The notes below the pieces were generated by a model. The model did not search any database. It was not told the origin of the DNA and saw only the letters and a list, made by a program, of their open reading frames with translations. The translations under genes were made by a program, and so were the position numbers. Positions 52,240 through 61,551 of a stretch of 64,000 nucleotides of DNA are shown piece by piece (within the stretch, counting starts at the first letter, position 1; each line of letters opens with the position of its first letter). This DNA comes from Parus major (Eukaryota; Chordata; Aves; Passeriformes; Paridae), in contig NC_031778.1 in assembly GCF_001522545.3 (NCBI RefSeq), positions 24,911,446-24,975,445 on the forward strand, given 5' to 3'.

Positions 52240-54544
52240 TATTTCATTTCTAAATATCAATTTCATATTGTATATTGTATATTCAGATATTCATATATGT
52301 ATATTCAATTCAATATACATTTGAATTAAAATATGGGGGCAAAGACCTCACCCGTATCAGTGTAATGGAAGAAGTCAGCCTTCCCACCCTGACAGCTGGA
52401 ATGGCTCCAGGGTTTTGACATTGTTTGCCTTGCAGCTGGTTACACTATGAGTAATGTACAATCCATGAAGAGGGAGCTAAAGTTGAACTGGGGACAGGTG
52501 TTGAACATTCCAGACTGGAATGATGTGAAAAAACATCCCTTGTTCTGGGCTGAGCAAAATTTTTTTCAGCATTTTGTATGTTAGTTCCTCCTTTAGAGAT
52601 GAACCTTTTGCAAAGAGTCTCCAGTTAATGCATCACTCCCTGGAAGGTGACATTTTCCTGTGGTTAATGTCATTTTTCAGCAGACTGTTTACTGAAGACA
52701 ATCAAAAAAGAGAACTAACTGTGTATAGTTCACTTGTGCAGGGGCTGAACCAGTTTTGTCCTGCTGAAGTGCATGGACTCAAAATCACATGCACACACTC
52801 CACATGTTGTAATCTGAGCTGTTTAAATAACCAATGTACTTTACAATAGACTTTAAATTACAATGTACTTTACCAATGATGTCTCTCAGCTAAAACAGTG
52901 CCATGCAATATCGAAGTTGCCATGGTCTCAGCACCCTGGTCACCCAGCAGCCAATTTTTAGGGGTGAATAATGAAGCTTCAGCCAGCATGGGGTATTTCT
53001 GAGATTTTATGAATAATACTAATATTCTTTCTTTGGACTGCTATTATTTTTACTTCTGTATTAGTGTATGTTGATATTTCTACATTATTTCTATGATATT
53101 TCTAGTGTAGTCTTTAAGTTGGTCAGGGTTCCTGAGGTCTGTTAACACTTTCAGTTATCCCTGTTTGTGGCTTCTTTCTTACCATCATCTTTCTGTCCCT
53201 TCCTAGCACTGCACTCTCTTTATCTCTGCCTTCTTTTCCTTTACTGGATGGTTTGCTGACTAAAAACACAGAACAATCTCCAGTTACTGCAGACTTGACA
53301 CTGCAGATGTGTGATTCGCTTGAAAAAGCCTCAGATGTTAGGTTTAATTGAATAGATTTGGAAACACCATTGCTGGAACGTCAAAGTGTGAGTTCAGCTG
53401 GACTGCTGGTTCTGGCTCATTTGCCCTTTTTCAATACACCTGAAGGGCAAGGTGAGAATGCAGTCTGGCTCACAAAATGAAATGTGTGCACCTTGTGTGA
53501 GTATCTGCTATATATTAGCTCGTGTTAGAAAGCCATCATGTAGCTGAGTATCTCTTAGAAGCAGCAGCTCATTGGTTTTGGTTTTAGGTATCATAGCTTG
53601 TTGCCTTCTATTTCTTATCCCATCTCCCACAGAGATTTATGTACTCTGTTTATTGATACATCAAAGTTGTACGCTGTGCAGCTACCCATCCCTTTGTTGA
53701 ATGGTGATGAGAAGCATTCCTTTTTCCCGAAGGCTTCATGTAAATCAAACAAGACAAATGCAAGATGAGGTGCTGGACAGCTGCTCACCAGAGATGAAAG
53801 AATAGATATGAGACCATAGCACAGTGTGTGTGGAAATAAAGGGTACTTTCAAATTCCTGGGCTATGCAGCAGAACAGGTGGGACAGACAGCTGTTCCTGA
53901 AGAGTTTTTTCTTTACAATTTACTATCTTGTACAACGTAATTCTCAGTACCTATATCAAACTGTTTAACATTTCTGTATATTGCTCAGGAGCTTTCAGTG
54001 CTTTTAAGTACTTCTAGATTCTTCAGATATCTCCTAGTGTAAATACACAGTACATGAAATACATTTTCTGGAAGCACAGGCCACAGAATCATTATTTCAG
54101 GTGGAAAATTTTAGGTAACAGACACACCCAATATCGAGAAGTGTTGGGACATCCAGCCTGGTAAGCTGGTTTGTGAAAATTTGTTTTGGAATTTTTTTTA
54201 AAGAAGCATGTTAGTTGATAGTTGACACCCTCAAATGTCTCCAATCCCTCTTATTTTCTCCTTTACTCCTTTGGGAGGTAGCTTGTTCTTTTTAAGTTTT
54301 AGAAGTTCTTTCTAAAAGGTATTTTTGCCTTTGAGCTAGCTCTCTATTGTCTTTCCTATCTCTTCCATAGCACTGTGTCAAGTACAGCTACTTTTTGCAA
54401 AAAGTTTAATAAACAGCATTTTCACTTACATATAGATTGGAAGCTTTGAGGAGTTACAAGCTACCTAACTGACCAGAATAAAAATTGTATTTTGCCTGAG
54501 AATACCCTCTTTTTAAATGGAAGCTGCTTTACAATAATAAATAT
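52240..54544. other. Convergent WWTR1-TM4SF4 intergenic spacer
   Basis: About 2.3 kb between the probable 3' ends of two convergent genes. AT-rich, with no convincing gene, RNA or repeat family. Confidence 0.5.
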
Positions 54545-54570
54545 GAATGTGAGACTTGTATTTCATTTAT

Positions 54571-54576
54571 TTTATT
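54571..54576 (-). other. TM4SF4: Candidate TM4SF4 polyadenylation signal
   Basis: AATAAA on the minus strand (with a second overlapping copy at 54566-54571), about 185 bases after the TM4SF4 stop. It implies a short 3' UTR of about 200 bases. Confidence 0.55.
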
Positions 54577-54758
54577 CCATGATGAGGGATTTCAGGAAGG
54601 CTGGAAAGGGAGTCAGGGCTTCATAACACTGGTGGGAGGAAGAGCCCTTCATCCTCATCTTCTTAGCCAGAGGCAGTGCATCTGAGGGCTGCTTTGTGGA
54701 GCGGCTGCAGAAGGGATCCTCCCAGGGAGGGGAGACTTGTCTGCAATATTCCTGTTCA

Positions 54759-54776
54759 TCAGACGGTTCCATCTCC
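54759..54776 (-). CDS. TM4SF4: TM4SF4 terminal micro-exon
   Basis: Five codons (GDGTV) and TGA directly after the acceptor TTCTTCCAG. It joins in phase 0 to ...CCGCCG of exon 4 and recreates the family C-terminus. The longer open frame starting MEPSDEQ at 54772 is an out-of-frame shadow across this exon and the 3' UTR. Confidence 0.93.
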   Translation of the reverse strand, partial: GDGTV

Positions 54777-57700
54777 CTGGAAGAACGAAAACATGGAGGT
54801 AATTTCCTGACTAATATTGCTGTGACTTTCTAAGGATTGTATTACTCCTAATGGCAGCAGTGTAGGGCTTTGGCAGTATGTTAGAAAACACGATCATAGA
54901 GCTGAAGGAAGGCAGGTTTTTCTGTCTGGCAGCTAGAGGTGCGTATGTATCTCATCAGTACACAAGATAACAAAGGAGAATCATCAGTTGCTCACCCCAC
55001 AACAGCCACAGCATTTGCAGTCCCCACAGAGGGTCCCAAACAGGCCATTCACCATCTGAATTCCACAGAGCAGTCCCTGGATCCCGCTCATGACCAGCAG
55101 CAAGGAGAAGAGAGTCAGGTGCCATGGGACAATATTGTCGGGGGACTTACACAGGTTCCACAATTCATGGTCAGCAAGGTAATTCCTACAGGAGAACAAA
55201 ATAGCAAGAGGACAATTAACTCCCAAAGGAGGTCTCTCCCCTCTGAGAGGTTGTTACTGCAGTGGCGTGGCTGAGGTTCTGTTCACTTGGGTAAGACTTT
55301 CCATTGACACAATGCTGCTACTTACCTAGAAATTGGCTTCAGTTTAGTTTCTAGGTAAGTTGAAGCAAGTGATTTGAAAAAAACCAGACATTAGAAGGGA
55401 ACAAGTTGAGACAAGTACATGTTTGTTACAGTTGAACCATTTTTAGTGTTTTGTGAAGAAAAGATATTAGCTAAGCCAAGTGTGCCAAATGGTTTTTATC
55501 TGTTCCAGTGTTTTGTCAGGGGCATTTTTGCTGCTTTTACTTGATTACAGCATTTTAGGTGGGGGGAGGTGTGAGGGACTGTGATCAGGGCATGTAATCC
55601 AGTATGTCAAAGTACAGTTGGGAACAAGGAAGTGCATTGCAATCAAAACAACTGAATTATCAAAATAAATCATGAAATTATGCAAGTCACCTCTTGCCCA
55701 CTGAGTTGAAAATAACAGCTTTTGTTGTTCAAGATGCCACATCTAAAGTGAAGGTAATAACTTCAATAATTTTTACAGTCACATTTTGATTTAATTGTAA
55801 ACTGCTTAACCACTGGCTATATTTCATGTGCATATTCTTACTGCTGACTTGTTTGTGTTCTTGTCAATTGATTTCTGGACTGCAACCAAAACTATGTGAA
55901 CCAGAGCTTATTTCCAAAGACTCTCAGGATGAGATCAGTCTGAGAATCAACTCTCACACCAAGGGAGTTGGTTTCCAGCCCTCACTGGCCCATGAACAAA
56001 TAATCCTTCACCTGTGTACTTCTTGTTTTTCTTTTTTTTTTTTTTTTTCAGCCCATAATAAAATCTTTTTGTATATTATGTAAGAAATGCTGCCAGGTAC
56101 TCTTGACTGAGGCAGACTGCATTAAAGTTTCTGAGGCAATGAGGAGTTTACTGCAGCCCTTGCCATTCTGTTCTGATCACACCTGCTCTCCTCAGTAGTA
56201 CATTGTGCCCTGTTGTTAGCTTAACCTGTCTTGACTTCAGCCTGAGCAGTGGGACTGCTGGGGTTAAGTGAGAAATATACATGACACCTAACATGTTTGA
56301 GTTGCAGAGCATGAGGAACAAGCAGCTTCCAAATGCCATAGCCAAAATAAAATTATACATGATTTATATTTATTAATGTTATAGGTATTATATTATGAGT
56401 AGTAATTATTTGCATACCATTAAATTTCAGGAAAATCATAGAATCACAGAATGGTTTGGGTTGGAAGGGGCCTGAAAGATCATCTCATTCCAATGCCCTT
56501 GCCACGGTCAGGGACCCCTTCTGCTCTCCCAGGTTGCTCCACGGCCTGTCCAGCCCAGCCTCAAGCACTTCCAGGGATGGGGCATCCACAGCTTCTCTGG
56601 GCAGCCTGTGCCAGTGCCTCACCACCTTCACAGGGAAGAATTTTTTCCTAATATTTGATCTAAACCCACTCTTTGTTTAAAGCCATTGTCTTCTCCTGTC
56701 ACTACATCCTCTTTTTATAAAAAGTCCCTCTTCAGCTTTCTTGTAAGCTCCCATCAGGTGCTGGAAAGCCACAGTCAGGTCACCCTGAAGCTTCTCTTCT
56801 CCAGGCTGAATAATCTCAATTCTTGCAGCCTTTCCTCACAGAAGAGGTGTTCCATCCCTATGATCATCTTGGTAGCCTCTTCCATCTGTGTCATTGATGA
56901 AGATATGAAATAACACCAGTCCTAGTAGGGATCCCTTAGGGACACCGCTTGTCACTGATGTCCATAAGGATCCTGAGGCACTGACCACCACCCTCTGGAT
57001 GCGGCCGTCCAACCACTTTCTTCACCATCTAACAGTTCATCCATCAAATCCATCTCTCTCCAATTTAGAGAGCAGGATATTGTGGGGGATGGCATCCAGG
57101 TAAGTGACTTCTGTAGTCCTTCCATTATGCACTGATGGAGTCACCCCATCGTAGAAGGCCACTGGGTTGGTCGGGCGGGGCTTGTCCTTGGTGAAGCCAT
57201 GCTGATAGTCCCAAACCACTTCCCTGTCCTCCATGTGCATCGTCAGACCTCCTATGAGGAGCTATTCCATGATCTACCCAGGCACAGAGGTGAGGCTGAC
57301 ACGTCGATGGTTCCCAGGGTCCTCCTTCCTGCTCTTTTTAAAGAAGTTTTAAAGAAGCGTGTTTTCCTCTTCCAGCCACCTGGGGATCCACCTGGCTGCC
57401 AGGACTTGGCAAATATGGAGAGTGGCTTGGTAATTACACAGCCAAATCCTTCAGGACTCTGAGAGGTGTCTCAGATTGCTATTCATCTAAGTGGAATTTA
57501 TCCCCATATGTTGCTTATCATCCCAAGAATAACCTAGGAAGAGGCTGTGCATTTCTCTTTATTGGCCTCTCTGAAACTCAGTAGTTTTGCTATTCTTTAC
57601 ATCCCTGCTCTTGAACCTTACAAAGTGTTGCTGTGTGCTACAGGCACTTCAAAGAGCTTCTATAATTTAGACAAGTGGTATCATTCCCATTTTTATACAA

Positions 57701-60700
57701 TGGATTTTGAATTCGAATCATCTCACAAACTTAAAACGTGTATCATTTTTTTTCTGATTGCCTTGTCTTACCCATCCTGGAAAGGGTAGGTCCACTTTTC
57801 TCCAGTGTTACATTTAGGGCCTTTGTTTAGGGCTACTGCTGACAAAATAAGGCAATATCCAGCTCCCAGAACTCCAACGGCGGCAAATATTATAGAAGAA
57901 AACATCTGATGAAGAGAAAATAAGGTTGTTTTGGTTCTCATTCAATCAATTAAGTGCACCCTTAATGTCAGTGAACGTACCATAAATGCAGGTGTTAATA
58001 GTCAAATAACCAACACCTGAACAGCTGAAGTCAATTAGTTTTCATTGCATAGTAAATGTGTAATGCATACTTGTAGTGGTATTTTAAAGCTTGGCCATGG
58101 TTAGCCCTGTGTGCCTGGGGAGGAGAAGGCAGAGGCTGGCAGCAGATGGCACTGCTCCCCTCTGGGGCTCCTGTTCCCCTGCAGCAGAGGTTTTCCTCAA
58201 GAAACTGCAAGCAAGACTGAAGTCTTTGACCACTCAAGGCATTTTTAAAAAGTTGACACTATCCTTTACAAGTTAGCTTTCATATCTTGGTTATATTTGG
58301 ACCAAATAATTATAGTTTTCCTTCCCAGCTCTCTCTTTAGGTTTCATATTAGTATACTTTATCTCCTCCCAGGTACTTAGCAGTGTAAGCTCTGGTAGTG
58401 TAATTGGAATGAATGGCAAAGTATGTCTTTATTTTTCTGTCTTTTTATTACAGAATTTTCCATATATACTATATGTAAGTAAATCATGCAAGAACTAATG
58501 TTCTGCTTGAATTCTGAAAAAATTCTGTAGCCATTACAGTTTATAAGTAGAGGTAGTGTCCTTAATTGGAATAAAGTAATACAGGTGAAGAAAAAAAATA
58601 ATTTCCAGGTCATGGAATCATTTGAGCTGGAAACAACCTCTAATACCATCAAGTCAAATGTGAGTTTTTGTTCAGACCTCATCACAAGACTTGTCTTGAG
58701 TCCTGGCATGCATTTTTATGTTGATAAATCTGACAGGGAAAACTTAAAAATTATGCTTTCACAGTAGACATAATAATAATGGATTTCAGCTAACTGGAAT
58801 ATACAAGATTAAATTTGGTTCTCAGTCATGCTGATGGTGATAAGGCCACAGGACTCTTGTAGTGCAGTGTACTTGGTAGTCTTGACTGTATTAATATTCC
58901 CAGTCAGCTGCACTCCAACATGCCTGTCAGCAAAGAGGGCAGGTTACCTTGCAGGCAGCACCGTGCACGTGCAGGTTGGCTCCCACCAGCCAGGGCTTGC
59001 CATGGTCACTGTGTGTGNNNNNNNNNNNNNNNNNNNNNNNNNNNNNNNNNNNNNNNNNNNNNNNNNNNNNNNNNNNNNNNNNNNNNNNNNNNNNNNNNNN
59101 NNNNNNNNNNNNNNNNNNNNNNNNNNNNNNNNNNNNNNNNNNNNNNNNNNNNNNNNNNNNNNNNNNNNNNNNNNNNNNNNNNNNNNNNNNNNNNNNNNNN
59201 NNNNNNNNNNNNNNNNNNNNNNNNNNNNNNNNNNNNNNNNNNNNNNNNNNNNNNNNNNNNNNNNNNNNNNNNNNNNNNNNNNNNNNNNNNNNNNNNNNNN
59301 NNNNNNNNNNNNNNNNNNNNNNNNNNNNNNNNNNNNNNNNNNNNNNNNNNNNNNNNNNNNNNNNNNNNNNNNNNNNNNNNNNNNNNNNNNNNTGGTCACT
59401 GTGTGTGACAGTGGTCACTGTGTGTCCCCTGGTCACTGTGTGTGGCCATGCCCCTGGTCACCATCTGCTGAGCAGCAGCAAAGCTGCAGTGCTTGGCTAC
59501 TTGTGGAGTTCTCTGCAAAACTCAGCTAGCTTCTCTTCACTGCTTGCAGAAAATTGATCATGCAGTGTTGTAAATAGAAACAGATGGCTCCATTTCCTCC
59601 TTCTCAAAGTTCAGTCTGTCTTAGTGATATTGCATGAAGACAGCATCAAAGACAGAATTCAGGGAAAGCTCTTTGGTCAACTTCATAGGTGCAAATCTTT
59701 TCTTTTCCTGTTTGTTTTTCTCTCTCTCTTTTTTTTTATTTTTTAGTTCAAAATCTGTTCCTTTATTTATAAACTGTAATGATTTACTAGATCCAAAGAA
59801 TTTATTTTGAAAGGACATATTTTCCTACTGGAAATATTTTAAATTTAAACTAAAATGCTTGAGAGGTTTATTAGTGTCCGAAAGTATCATTTGGAAACTT
59901 TCCTAGTGTGAAAGGAAGCTATAAATTCAAAGTGGAGTCTCCTTCACAGTGCTTAAAGTAGGAGGTAGGATTAGGTGACCTCCCAAGGTCTGTTCCTTCC
60001 TGAAATTTCCTGTGAATCTGATGAGATACAGCTCATTTTGTTGGCCTTCAGTGAGTTGGGAATGTAATGTCTGACTGCCCGGGTAATTTTAAAAGCTACC
60101 AACAAAGTGGCTAAGGAGAGAATTGTTGTACTCTGCAAAACAGTGTAGATCTTGCAGCAATAAATTTTAAGTGTGATAGTAACTAAAAGTATCTTGTGCT
60201 GGCAAAAACCAAAGAGGCCATACTGTTGTTGGTACCGGTGGTAAAACATCAGAGGAATAACACAATTTTTACAGCCTGTTTTTCCCACTTCCAGCACTCA
60301 AACAAATGTCAGGGCTGTGTGTCCCACACTCAAGACAGCCTCTGTCTAGACTCACAATGACTGTGAGAGGAAGATACATTTATCAGTAACAATTTAGCTT
60401 TTCCTTTTTTTGCCATGTTTCCTTTCACTTACCGCGAACCTCTTTCCACAGCTTCGATTACCACAACATCCACAGCAATCATTATTCTGAAGGCCCAAAA
60501 ATACCAAGGCAGGGAAGATCATCTACAAATAATAGAAATACAGTTTGAATTGGGATTAATTTGAGCTACTTCTTCTTGTAAATGTAATCATTCTATGGGG
60601 TTTTTTTTCTTATCATTAGGTTAAGTTACTTATTGCCAAACCTTTGGATGACTTATAGCTTATTTGTTTATCAAAGAAGAATTTGCAGTCCTGAGAAAGC

Positions 60701-60939
60701 TCAGGACTTTCAAGTCATGGCTGCGGGTGGGGGGAAAGCAGGAATGTCTGAATTTTGATACTTACCAATACACCAGATCCCAAGATCCCTCCAAAGTACC
60801 AAACTTCATCTGTAATGTGTGCACTGTCTTCAGCCACTTTTCCTCCAGGGAAAAACAACAAAATGTTAGCAAGGGTGCCGAGCACGGCCAGGGGGATGAG
60901 AGTGCCTCCCAGGCACTTGGCACAGCCGCCCGTGCACAT
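54759..60939 (-). CDS. TM4SF4: Transmembrane 4 L6 family member 4, five coding exons
   Basis: Minus-strand coding join, in order: 60939-60766, 60522-60433, 57905-57772, 55185-54996, 54776-54759. This gives 606 bases and 201 residues (human 202). It starts [19 protein letters not shown]1 lies at about residues 10-30, TM2 about 46-67, then the CCGCCG cysteine cluster, TM3 about 89-115, a large outer loop, TM4 about 158-184, and a cysteine-rich tail ending GDGTV. L6-family proteins are tetraspanin-like membrane proteins; TM4SF4 (il-TMP) was described from intestine and liver and affects cell growth and adhesion (family knowledge). TM4SF1 is a paralogue but starts with a different Cys pattern. 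Oddities: a five-residue last coding exon and no glycosylation sequon in the large loop. The gene is convergent with WWTR1, as in human. Confidence 0.97.
54996..55185 (-). CDS. TM4SF4: TM4SF4 exon 4: loop end and TM4
   Basis: One base plus 63 codons: [24 protein letters not shown], then the TM4 helix [19 protein letters not shown] and the cytoplasmic [11 protein letters not shown]. Acceptor CCTGTAG, donor GGG|GTGAGC at 54995. His replaces the Asn that gives human TM4SF4 an NLT sequon at the end of the loop. Confidence 0.96.
55320..55360. repeat. Perfect inverted repeat, 13-bp arms, 15-base loop
   Basis: ACTTACCTAGAAA (55320-55332) and its exact reverse complement (55348-55360) flank a 15-base loop. 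Each arm contains CTAGGTAAG on one strand, a strong donor-like motif. Confidence 0.92.
56436..57470 (-). mobile_element. CR1 LINE, about 1 kb with decayed RT end and 3' UTR
   Basis: At 56436 it begins TCATAGAATCACAGAATGG, the reverse of the CR1 3' tail, then shows the reversed 3' UTR (CCAGGGATGGGGCATCCAC, GGGCAGCCTGTGCCAGTGCC). From about 57060 the minus strand encodes CR1 reverse transcriptase pieces: [14 protein letters not shown], then [16 protein letters not shown], with several residues deleted between LDA and IPHN. 5'-truncated and inactive. Confidence 0.88.
57772..57905 (-). CDS. TM4SF4: TM4SF4 exon 3: TM3 and start of large loop
   Basis: 44 codons plus two bases: [44 protein letters not shown], then GG joined to G of exon 4 to make Gly. 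Acceptor TTCATCAG, donor GG|GTAAGA at 57771. NKGPKC is a family-typical motif just outside TM3. Confidence 0.96.
58610..58662 (-). mobile_element. CR1 3' end scrap, antisense
   Basis: TCATGGAATCATTTGAGCTG then GAAACAACCTCTAATACCAT and CAAGTC follow the reversed CR1 3' terminus (tcatagaatcatttgagttgg..gacctctaa.atcatcaagtc). Confidence 0.6.
59001..59462. repeat. TGGTCACTGTGTGTG minisatellite spanning a gap
   Basis: One TGGTCACTGTGTGTG unit touches the left gap edge, and three follow on the right, spaced by ACAG, CCCC-type and GGCCATGCCCC-type fillers. The 375-base gap (59018-59392) is presumably more of the same array. Confidence 0.85.
59945..60020 (+). mobile_element. CR1 3' end scrap, sense to plus strand
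   Basis: GGATTAGGTGACCTCCCAAG followed by GTCTGTTCCTTCCTGAAATT and TCCTGTGAATCTGATGAG matches the CR1 3' terminus (ggactagatgacctcc.gaggtcccttccaacctga.attctgtgattctg). Confidence 0.6.
60433..60522 (-). CDS. TM4SF4: TM4SF4 exon 2: TM2 end and CCGCCG loop
   Basis: 30 whole codons: [20 protein letters not shown] then [10 protein letters not shown]. The acceptor is ATTTGTAG and the donor GCG|GTAAGT at 60432. The CCGCCG cluster and CGKR are highly conserved among L6 proteins and are likely palmitoylation sites (inference). Confidence 0.97.
60766..60939 (-). CDS. TM4SF4: TM4SF4 exon 1: N-terminus, TM1 and most of TM2
   Basis: 58 codons from [17 protein letters not shown] to GGILGSGVL. The start is set by the family-typical MCTGGCA N-terminus. 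TM1 is [20 protein letters not shown], followed by the PGGKV turn. Donor TTG|GTAAGT at 60765. Confidence 0.97.
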
Positions 60940-61000
60940 GCTTCTTTAAAGGAATTGAAAGCACAATTGAAGACAAAATCTCTCAGACGTTCTCAGAACT

Positions 61001-61033
61001 GATTTATAAAAAGAAGCTTCACGGTGTACTTTG
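61001..61033 (-). promoter_or_regulatory. TM4SF4: TM4SF4 core promoter: TATA box and HNF4-like site
   Basis: On the minus strand TTTTTATAAATC (61012-61001) lies about 65 bases before the ATG and would place transcription start near 60975. Thirteen bases before it is CAAAGTACA (61033-61025), one mismatch from the HNF4 core CAAAGTCCA. Such a site fits the liver and intestine expression known for this gene. The promoter role is inferred. Confidence 0.45.
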
Positions 61034-61398
61034 CAAAATCTAGTTTCTGTTGCGCCGTTAGAGGAGCTCAGCCTGTAGAATGCTCCTGTCAGTGTTCCTG
61101 CAGTCAATCCAAAATGCACTGTGCTGGTTTTTATGTCCTTGCAGCCGTGATGTCAATTTTCTGAACGTCTGTAAACGAAATTACGTTCAGGGCAGCCTCT
61201 CATTTAACTATGACAACCCACAAACTGTTAATATTTTACCAAGGTGGCTGACACTTCATAATCTGGGCTCAGGACATGGGTAGATATGTGTCTTAGTTCT
61301 GGATCATCATTTTTGCAGTATATGATCTTCCTTCATACTAGAAAACATTTCCCTTGAAAGGACTGACATAAAAAGGCATAATGAGTCAGCTGATATGA

Positions 61399-61460
61399 AT
61401 AACATGTGTAACATATTAACACATTAAACTTGGATAAAAATCCAAGTTTTTACATGTTAT
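61399..61460. repeat. Nested inverted repeats
   Basis: Inner arms AAACTTGGAT (61426-61435) and ATCCAAGTTT (61440-61449) are exact around AAAA. Outer arms ATAACATGT (61399-61407) and ACATGTTAT (61452-61460) are also exact, though placed asymmetrically. Confidence 0.88.
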
Positions 61461-61477
61461 GAGACAGTTCTGTAATT

Positions 61478-61551
61478 GAAATAGTAGAGAAACTACTAAG
61501 AAAAGTATAATAGAGAAAAAAGAAAAAGAAGAAATAGTAGAGAAACTACTA
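61478..61551. repeat. Duplicated 21-bp hairpin unit
   Basis: GAAATAGTAGAGAAACTACT plus A occurs at 61478-61498 and again at 61531-61551. Each copy contains TAGTAG and CTACTA, reverse complements around AGAAA. Confidence 0.85.

Larger units (their letters stand above)
55186..57771 (-). other. TM4SF4: TM4SF4 intron 3
   Basis: 2.6 kb, carrying a 13-bp-arm inverted repeat (55320-55360) and about 1 kb of CR1 LINE (56436-57470) in the same orientation as the gene. Confidence 0.9.
57906..60432 (-). other. TM4SF4: TM4SF4 intron 2
   Basis: 2.5 kb, with two short CR1 ends (58610-58662 and 59945-60020) and a TGGTCACTGTGTGTG tandem repeat broken by a gap. Confidence 0.9.

Noticed and set aside
54572..54772. 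Minus-strand 66-codon frame starting MEPSDEQ
   Set aside because: It is out of frame with TM4SF4 and overlaps the GDGTV micro-exon and 3' UTR; no family match.
57037..57240. Minus-strand 67-codon frame as a host gene
   Set aside because: It is a decayed CR1 reverse transcriptase fragment ([17 protein letters not shown]).
59001..59462. CRISPR-like look of regularly spaced TGGTCACTGTGTGTG units
   Set aside because: The fillers are short and uneven and the setting is a vertebrate intron; it is a minisatellite.
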